In this document: positions 32,544 through 37,132 of the stretch, piece by piece
Layout: each line of letters opens with the position of its first letter
Numbering within the stretch: the first letter of the stretch is position 1
From: a virus
Length of the DNA stretch: 37,132 nucleotides
Virus record (IMG/VR): IMGVR_UViG_3300046796_000451
Location: 1 to 37,132 of that record
Reading direction: 5' to 3' (one strand)
The notes under the pieces: model-generated
The model's database searches: none
What the model saw: only the letters and a program-made list of their open reading frames with translations
Told to the model about the DNA's origin: nothing
Made by a program: the position numbers and the translations under genes

Positions 32544-33965
32544 TTACTTGACGCTCTCACTGCCGAGAGTAAACTTCTGTCCACGCTTCTCTCTCATCCA
32601 GGGACGCATAGGTGAGCCACCTGAGCCTGGGCCACGACGTTCCATGGAGGATGAGGAGATGAGGAAGTAGGCGAGGGCTACGACTGCATGGTCTTCCTTG
32701 TGATCTGCCATAGCAAGGGGACGCTTGGGATTGTAGCGCATCTGTGGGATGGTCTTGACGAGGTAGGGACAGCCGTCACGACCGTGGTTGTAGATTTGTA
32801 GGCGGGGGAGACTATCACCAGCTTCTTCGGCCAAGGCAGTGTGGACGGCAGCGGCGAACATCTCCCTATCGTTAATGGACTTTTCCATGGGAATTCCACA
32901 GGCTTCGTACATATCCTTGATAGTACGGATATCAGCGGTGGTATTGATGTCCATTGTGGGGTCACAGTAGGTAATAGCGACTCGTTTGACCCCGAGTTGG
33001 TGGTCGATTTCCTTGATTTCCTCTGCAATCTCTGAGGCAACCTTCTTATACCAGAGCTTTTCGTGAAAGACGATGTAACGGTTGCCGAGATGGGCGATCC
33101 AGAGGCAGATTGTGGGGTCGGGGAACCATCCAGCATCGATTGCACGGTAGACAGTGGCATGTTTGAGGAGGGTTTCTAGGTCAATGTCGGGGATTACGTG
33201 GTAGGGTTTGCCCATGTTGGTGGGATGGAAGTCAAAGAGGGCATTCTCGAGGACGAATTCTCCATCTACCCAGGCCTTACGGACGTGTGCAGCGAGACCA
33301 GCGAACCTCTTGCGGTATTGGACAGCATCGATGGCGAGGTTATCCTCAAGGTTTGCGTGGATGGCGTACCAATCCTCAGGATTGTAGTCCATATCCTCTT
33401 CAGGATCGACGTCTTTGGCTACGAAGTACTGGAGGACTTGGGATGCAGAGGGTCCGAGGGGGTTAGTAGCCGCCCTAACCATTGCAGTAAGGCCAGATCC
33501 CTTGGTGACTCGCACCGAAGCTGCAAGTTTAGTGAACATATCCCACTCGAAGGTGGAGAGTTCGTCGAATCCCATCCAGGCGAATTCAGTTGATAGGAGA
33601 TTGAGGACATCGGCGTCTGATTGACAATGAGAGAACCAGCCAGTAGAACCATTAGGATACCTTGCAATGTGTTTGGTGGAGTTATAGGTACCACCGATTG
33701 CCTTCATCTCTCTGGGAACGTGGATGAGGTGGGACTTTTCTAGCTCAGGGAAGGTACGACGGAGGATGAGGTAGCGGAATCCTGGGTGGGAAAGCGCACG
33801 CATGTGGGCATCCCATCGGAGGGCCTCGCTTTTGCCTGAACCTCGGCCTCCCCAGAAGAGTACGTTAGGTTCCTGGCGGGAGTGGAACTCTAACTGCTTG
33901 GGGAATGGAGTGTAGAGGATCTTCTCAACTCCTAGGTCGTCAGTGATTATGATGGAGTTACTCAT
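32544..33965 (-). CDS. terL: Terminase large subunit (473 aa)
   Basis: The ATPase and nuclease that packages DNA into the capsid. Walker A GGRGSGKS at residues 39-46, Walker B FAWMGFDE at 128-135, coupling motif ATNP near 166-169. Nuclease-domain acidic residues are plausible at D277 (RAIDAGWFPD), D335 (ITYCDPTMD) and D425 (HKEDHAV). The start is ATG 33965, overlapping the upstream gene by 8 nt; a start at 33980 lacks an SD. The C-terminal 25 residues are Gly/Arg-rich and flexible. Length and motif order are normal. Confidence 0.92.
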   Translation of the reverse strand: MSNSIIITDDLGVEKILYTPFPKQLEFHSRQEPNVLFWGGRGSGKSEALRWDAHMRALSHPGFRYLILRRTFPELEKSHLIHVPREMKAIGGTYNSTKHIARYPNGSTGWFSHCQSDADVLNLLSTEFAWMGFDELSTFEWDMFTKLAASVRVTKGSGLTAMVRAATNPLGPSASQVLQYFVAKDVDPEEDMDYNPEDWYAIHANLEDNLAIDAVQYRKRFAGLAAHVRKAWVDGEFVLENALFDFHPTNMGKPYHVIPDIDLETLLKHATVYRAIDAGWFPDPTICLWIAHLGNRYIVFHEKLWYKKVASEIAEEIKEIDHQLGVKRVAITYCDPTMDINTTADIRTIKDMYEACGIPMEKSINDREMFAAAVHTALAEEAGDSLPRLQIYNHGRDGCPYLVKTIPQMRYNPKRPLAMADHKEDHAVVALAYFLISSSSMERRGPGSGGSPMRPWMREKRGQKFTLGSESVK

Positions 33966-34311
33966 CTTCCTTCTCCACATCTATCACATTAACTGCTGGT
34001 AGCTCCTTAGGCTTCTCTATGCCACCGATCTTGAAACCAATATTGATGGATGGACCGATTCTATTCTGGTCTACCTGCTTAGGTTTGTCGACTGAGATGT
34101 CTACCATGGTCACCCCATCCTCATTAGGCATGTGTTCTATGAGAAAGGAGGTAGCCTTATTAGCTGTCTCATGATCCTTATTAGCCATAGCTGCCCGAGC
34201 ATTCTCCATATGGAGTTCGAACACCTCCATAGCTCTCTCCATGATGGCCTCTCTAGCCTCCCTAACCTTGGAGAAGAAAGGATTCTTAATAGGTTCCTTA
34301 TGGATAGCCAT
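33958..34311 (-). CDS. Probable terminase small subunit (117 aa)
   Basis: Directly upstream of and overlapping the large subunit. Helical N-terminal half (SKVREAREAIMERAMEVFEL, HMENARAAMANKDHETANKA), then VDISVDKPKQVDQN, GPSINIGFKIGG and ELPAVNVIDVEKEDE, a pattern I recall from short proteins preceding terminase large genes in uncultured phages. It is smaller than many TerS proteins and I do not see a classic helix-turn-helix, so the assignment rests mainly on position. The SD is AAGG upstream of ATG 34311. Confidence 0.65.
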   Translation of the reverse strand: MAIHKEPIKNPFFSKVREAREAIMERAMEVFELHMENARAAMANKDHETANKATSFLIEHMPNEDGVTMVDISVDKPKQVDQNRIGPSINIGFKIGGIEKPKELPAVNVIDVEKEDE

Positions 34312-34439
34312 TACTTCTTACCTTCCTGGTCACTCATAGCGGGCTTCTTTGGGCCTGATGCATGCACTTGAGGTTTCCTTAGGGAGATAGCAAGCTTGTC
34401 TAATTGGGATTTAAAAAATTCTAAAAGGAGGTCAGACAT
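34311..34439 (-). CDS. Small protein, first gene of the late operon (42 aa)
   Basis: The frame is open up to 34535, but that part overlaps the promoter, so the start must be lower. ATG 34439 gives MSDLLLEFFKSQLDKLAISL followed by RKPQVHASGPKKPAMSDQEG and KK: an amphipathic helix and a basic tail. No SD is present; the preceding leader is C-rich. The stop overlaps the next ATG. Function unknown; it may help terminase or be a leader peptide. Confidence 0.55.
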   Translation of the reverse strand: MSDLLLEFFKSQLDKLAISLRKPQVHASGPKKPAMSDQEGKK

Positions 34440-34514
34440 TGGAAAGGGGGTGGGGGGTCGAAGGCGGGCCGAGATTGAGACTGAGAGGAGGGATGTACCT
34501 AATTTGTAATGCGT

Positions 34515-34543
34515 AGTATAACACAAGCATGCCAATAAGTCAA
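34515..34543 (-). promoter_or_regulatory. Main late promoter (sigma70-type)
   Basis: Minus strand TTGACT (34538-34543), 17-nt spacer, TATACT (34515-34520). Predicted start near 34508. It drives the packaging genes and scaffold. The transcript's first 70 nt are C-rich (CCCTCCTC, CCCCCCACCCCC), as in the capsid leader. Confidence 0.85.
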
Positions 34544-34563
34544 GTCTTATCTACTGTTTAGGG

Positions 34564-34569
34564 TATAAT
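34564..34569 (+). promoter_or_regulatory. Possible rightward -10 element
   Basis: A perfect TATAAT on the plus strand in the AT-rich divergent region, but without a recognisable -35 box at 17-18 nt. It could serve an activated early promoter or simply be part of an AT-rich unwinding region. Confidence 0.3.
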
Positions 34570-34610
34570 TAGGTCATTTAGCTATATACTTGGTCCCGCC
34601 CCGCCCGCCG

Positions 34611-34680
34611 AACGGACACAGGCGTACTCCAACGGACACGGGCCGACATAGGCGCACCCTAACGGACACCATATGACACC
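34611..34680. repeat. Iteron-like AACGGACAC repeats
   Basis: AACGGACAC occurs at 34611, 34631 and 34661 (20- and 30-bp steps, i.e. near whole helical turns). The last two lie in a larger repeat, GACAyAGGCGyACyCyAACGG..., with a 30-bp period. Related copies are AACGGACTA at 34763, an inverted ACGGACAT around 34691-34698 and GCGGACACGG near 35196. An AT-rich stretch (about 34500-34592) is next to them. Candidate replication origin, packaging site or operator. Confidence 0.55.
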
Positions 34681-35392
34681 ACCCGCCACGATGTCCGTCT
34701 GGCGACCATAGCCTGCCAGTGTGACTGCCGAGCTAACCCATAGTAGGCGTGAGACTTACGCCGAACGGACTAGCAGCCCGATATGACAGCGCCGACGCCG
34801 GCCAATGTGACAAGACTGTGAAAACAGGGGGATCTACCTACTTCGGGGTATAGACAGACTATTCAATCCGCCATAGGCTGAGCACTCGGTCGGGCAAGAC
34901 GGCGGCAAGGTCGCCAAGGCAAGCCAGCAAGACAAGCGGTTGACAACCGGAGCGCAGAAGGGGCAAGTCGATTACCTTCCGCCAAATACCACGATGGATA
35001 GCAGCACGAAGGGCCGAGAGCCGGACGGATACGGGAGCCTTCTCCTCATCGCCAGCCGCCTCTAAGCGCCTAACTTCCCCCATAGGGACGCCAGACAGAT
35101 CAGCCTCTTTTCAGCGTCTAGGGCCAACGACGACGCCATGCACCGCGCACCGACTGTGACAACCGACCGACTAGCTAGCGGCGGGAACCCTACAGCGGAC
35201 ACGGCAAGCGGCCTCTAACATCGCCCTAGCCTGCAACAACGCGCAACTCTACCCAGTGGCCTACCCTATCGGGCTAAGTTCACTAACGCGGAATATGCCG
35301 ATGCCGGATACCACGCTCCGGCCTTTCGTCCTGCTACCCATCCCCATGTAAGCGCCTCATAGGGCCGTCTAAGGTTCGACCTGGAGCAACCA
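34681..35392. other. About 700 nt of GC-rich DNA without a convincing gene
   Basis: Contains the inverted repeat GGCGT/ACGCC (34746-34762) beside another AACGGAC, and tiny plus-strand frames (23 codons from 34994, 26 codons from 35139) without SD sites. A 74-codon minus frame (34859-35083) has no SD and looks like chance in GC-rich sequence. It lies just upstream of the terminase promoter, so it could hold a cos/pac site. Confidence 0.5.
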
Positions 35393-35626
35393 ATGGACCG
35401 AACCAAGACGTTAAGCAGCCTGCCCCCTGCCGAACTTCCCATGCAGCTAGACAGCGCCTCACACAACATTGACGAATATCTACACAGCACACCGAAAGCC
35501 GGACAAACCATCGGAGAGATCGTCCGCATGGCACAACCGGCAATCGTCGCCTTGCAGATCCTTCGCGGCGAACTGGACGTAACCGACGCACGGATCACCC
35601 TAGAACGCGCAGAGAGACAACAGTAA
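35393..35626 (+). CDS. Hypothetical protein in GC-rich island (77 aa)
   Basis: GGAG lies 6 nt before the ATG. The product is mostly helical: LSSLPPAELPMQLDSASHNI, KAGQTIGEIVRMAQPAIVAL, QILRGELDVTDARITLERAE. The alternation of hydrophobic and charged residues suggests a folded helical bundle. The antisense frame (35266-35598) is open too, but has no SD. It is upstream of and on the same strand as the 177-aa gene, 61 nt before that gene's promoter. No family is recognised. Confidence 0.6.
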   Translation: MDRTKTLSSLPPAELPMQLDSASHNIDEYLHSTPKAGQTIGEIVRMAQPAIVALQILRGELDVTDARITLERAERQQ

Positions 35627-35687
35627 ACACTTGAGATCCTTAGACGGTCGTATCAGTCGCTTACATGGACATAACATGAGACCCCGG

Positions 35688-35717
35688 TTGACACGCCAGC
35701 CGGGACGGAGCTACAGT
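35688..35717 (+). promoter_or_regulatory. Sigma70-like promoter in GC-rich island
   Basis: Perfect TTGACA (35688-35693), 18-nt spacer, TACAGT (35712-35717). It precedes the 177-aa gene by about 85 nt in otherwise GC-rich DNA. Confidence 0.6.
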
Positions 35718-35802
35718 CCGCAAGTCGGCCACGGCATCCCGCCGAGCCGAGCGCAACCGAGCCGGGACCACGGACCCCGGCACTTGATAGGAGTTAGTTA
35801 TT

Positions 35803-36336
35803 ATGGCTGGAGAAGTAGCGCGACAGATGGCCGCGACCCCCTTGCAGAAGGACGAAGCCGCCAAGCCGGAAGCCAAGACAGAGAAGAATCCGATCTTCGC
35901 CTTGCTTGGACGCCCGAAGATCGTAGCAGGACCGGGAACCCGCTACGCGCGGACGGAAGGATGGGGCAAGGACAAGAAACCCCACCGGGACGGCGGAACC
36001 AACGAGACAATCGCTTTCGCCGTGTTCACGCCGTTTAAGGGCTTGGAATTGCCCCTTGTCGCCACGGTCTACTGCGAACGCTTCACCGCAACTGTTACCG
36101 AAGGCGGGAAAACGGTTGTCAAGAATCGTCGCAAGCTGAACGTGTCGATTCCGTTCCTGAAGCCTGAGAAGCGCGACGGGGACGGCAACAAGGCAGCGGC
36201 GCTGGCAAAGGCGGAAATCGAAACCATGTTCCGCAACTGGGAAAAGACCACGGACCCCACCGAACGCGCCAAGGGGACCGCATCCAGCTCCGACGCCGGA
36301 GAGGATGACCCCGACGCGCCGACCGCAACCGAGTAA
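35803..36336 (+). CDS. Hypothetical protein in GC-rich island (177 aa)
   Basis: SD TAGGAGT lies 8-9 nt before the ATG. The first 30 residues are Ala/Lys/Glu-rich and flexible. Residues about 30-135 look like a compact beta-rich domain (NPIFALLGRPKIVAGPGTRY, ETIAFAVFTPFKGLELPLVA, YCERFTATVTEGGKTVV, RKLNVSIPFLKPEKR), followed by a helix (NKAAALAKAEIETMFRNWEK) and an acidic tail (DAGEDDPDAPTATE). A basic core with an acidic C-terminal tail is reminiscent of ssDNA-binding proteins, but I cannot assign a family. It is a monocistronic unit with its own promoter and terminator. Confidence 0.78.
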   Translation: MAGEVARQMAATPLQKDEAAKPEAKTEKNPIFALLGRPKIVAGPGTRYARTEGWGKDKKPHRDGGTNETIAFAVFTPFKGLELPLVATVYCERFTATVTEGGKTVVKNRRKLNVSIPFLKPEKRDGDGNKAAALAKAEIETMFRNWEKTTDPTERAKGTASSSDAGEDDPDAPTATE

Positions 36337-36360
36337 CACTCTCACACCTACCTCACCAAA

Positions 36361-36394
36361 GGCTCTATAAGGATTCGTCCTTATAGGGCCTTTT
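36361..36394 (+). terminator. Textbook intrinsic terminator
   Basis: GGCTCTATAAGGA (36361-36373), TTCG loop, TCCTTATAGGGCC (36378-36390): 13 paired bases with one G-U, UUCG tetraloop, then TTTT. It ends the 177-aa gene's unit 24 nt after its stop. Confidence 0.92.
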
Positions 36395-36688
36395 CCTATT
36401 TATACCCATGTATCTATCAATTAGCCGACGGTCGTCAGGGCTGCCGAGGATGCCCCAAGACGCGAGCCGAACCGCCCAACGGGGCAAGGTGGCGGGGGGC
36501 CTGTGGAAAACCCCACCGGGCGAACGCTGGACCCCTTCCCGGCCCGCCGTGGTGCGGTTCCCGAACCGGTTCGACGGCAGTTGACAGCCGGCCGGGAGCC
36601 GTGCGAGGATTCGCAGGTCGGGCGGCGCTGCCGCTCGGCGGTCGGGGGCCAGGTCGAACGGCTGACCCGAACCGTAACCCAAACCAAT
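36395..36688. other. GC-rich gene-free stretch
   Basis: Up to 73% GC in one hand-counted line. Frames are open on both strands but none has an SD. It contains the palindrome GAACCGGTTC (about 36563-36572) and a TTGACA (36581-36586) without a good -10. The island ends abruptly around 36688, where AT-rich sequence begins. Confidence 0.45.
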
Positions 36689-36713
36689 ACTTAATAGTTA
36701 ATAACTACTAAGT
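36689..36713. promoter_or_regulatory. 25-nt palindrome, operator-like
   Basis: ACTTAATAGTTA-A-TAACTACTAAGT: 11 of 12 positions symmetric about 36701. It lies 28 nt before the ATG of the last gene, in an AT-rich leader, a typical position for a repressor or activator site. Confidence 0.55.
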
Positions 36714-36740
36714 AACTTATTGAGAAGGGAGTTAGATACA

Positions 36741-37132
36741 ATGAATTGCATCGAATGTTCTAATGACCTTGGAGATAAGGGATTTGGGATCTTCACTTGT
36801 GATCAGTGCCTCACATTGTTGAAGTTCTCAGCTATTGAAGGATTGACACTCTATTCCAAGTCTATTGGAACTAAGAGTGGATTGACACTCCAAGAGAAAG
36901 AGGAACGATGGAATAACCTTACTCCTAAAGTTGGGATCTTGTATGACGATGGTATCAATGTTGAGGCTACTGAAGCTCTTAACTTTGATCCCAAGTGCAT
37001 TAGTTGTTATAACCGTCTTGAGAGTGTCAACAATGTCTACGGTAGAATAATTGTTGGTAGTTTCAAGGTTGTTAAACAGTATCTTGAGACTGTCTCACTT
37101 AATCCATTGGTTGAAGTTCCTACCATGAGGAT
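36741..37132 (+). CDS. Partial Cys-pair zinc protein, plus strand (first 130 aa)
   Basis: The frame runs open to the window end. SD GGGAG lies 9 nt before the ATG. CxxC pairs at 3/6, 20/23 and 86/89 (CIEC, CDQC, CISC) indicate zinc binding in two places. Between them is a mixed alpha/beta region (SAIEGLTLYSKSIGTKSG, EERWNNLTPKVGILYDD). The DNA is about 40% GC in a sampled line, much lower than the island to its left. It probably belongs to the early/middle gene set that continues right of the window. No family is recognised. Confidence 0.75.
   Translation, partial: MNCIECSNDLGDKGFGIFTCDQCLTLLKFSAIEGLTLYSKSIGTKSGLTLQEKEERWNNLTPKVGILYDDGINVEATEALNFDPKCISCYNRLESVNNVYGRIIVGSFKVVKQYLETVSLNPLVEVPTMR

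Noticed and set aside
34440-34535. Upstream extension of the first late gene
   Set aside because: The extra codons overlap the promoter -10 and predicted transcription start, so they cannot be translated from this promoter.
34859-35083. 74-codon minus-strand ORF
   Set aside because: No SD, no domain pattern, GC-rich DNA where frames stay open by chance, and composition unlike other minus genes.
35266-35598. 110-codon minus-strand ORF
   Set aside because: Antisense to the 77-aa gene, which has an SD and a more protein-like sequence.
35631-36038. 135-codon plus-strand ORF
   Set aside because: Overlaps the promoter and the SD-preceded 177-aa gene in another frame; Arg/Pro/Gly-rich composition of a shadow frame.
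36581-36610. Promoter with TTGACA in the GC-rich spacer
   Set aside because: The -35 is perfect but the sequence 17-18 nt downstream (CGAGGA/GAGGAT) is a poor -10.

Overview
This window is most of the virion (late) half of a tailed, probably short-tailed (podovirus-like) bacteriophage genome. From about 34.5 kb leftward nearly every gene lies on the minus strand, tightly packed, often joined by a TAATG stop/start overlap. The order, read in the direction of transcription, is the classic one: small 42-aa ORF, terminase small-subunit candidate, terminase large subunit, portal, zinc ribbon, HU/IHF-like protein, scaffold, major capsid protein, capsid decoration proteins, many fibre and receptor-binding proteins, head-tail adaptor, nozzle-like protein, and finally large Gly/Ala- or coiled-coil-rich proteins that look like ejection (internal virion) proteins. 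No tape-measure or tail-tube gene is visible, the portal is about 725 aa, and the adaptor/nozzle/ejection set is of the P22/T7-like kind; that is why I favour a podovirus. No integrase, lysis cassette or replication gene is visible inside the window, and I cannot name the host. Promoters match bacterial sigma70 consensus and many genes have Shine-Dalgarno sites.

Layout: 1-4052 ejection proteins (the first is cut by the window edge); 4062-6273 three tandem paralogous beta-rich proteins and a fibre protein; 6273-9029 nozzle, adaptor and a 44-aa protein; 9032-21015 a very large block of receptor-binding type genes (LamG, DUF2341, PPC-like, beta-propeller-like, a 933-aa repeat protein) interrupted by two micro-ORFs and a promoter; 21019-23539 small zinc-binding and structural proteins; 23622-25951 decoration proteins separated by hairpins; 25971-27459 the major capsid unit with its own promoter, a roughly 457-nt highly structured leader and a downstream hairpin; 27482-28552 scaffold; 28553-29302 a selfish-looking HNH gene on the plus strand with its own promoter; 29299-34439 the packaging end of the operon, driven by a strong minus-strand promoter at 34515-34543.

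Right of 34.55 kb the genome changes character. Coding switches to the plus strand, and about 34590-36688 is GC-rich (hand-counted samples 58-73% against about 52% in a late-region sample and 40% in the last gene). It contains spaced AACGGACAC repeats beside an AT-rich stretch (candidate origin or packaging site), two plus-strand genes of unknown function, a promoter and a textbook UUCG-loop terminator. The last gene, from 36741 to the window end, is AT-rich, encodes Cys-pair zinc motifs and sits behind a 25-nt palindrome that looks like an operator.

The most notable items are the structured RNA leader of the capsid gene, the short C-terminal peptide tags shared by adjacent receptor-binding proteins, the 17-copy repeat protein whose near-identical protein repeats use different codons, the twin propeller proteins, and the GC-rich island.
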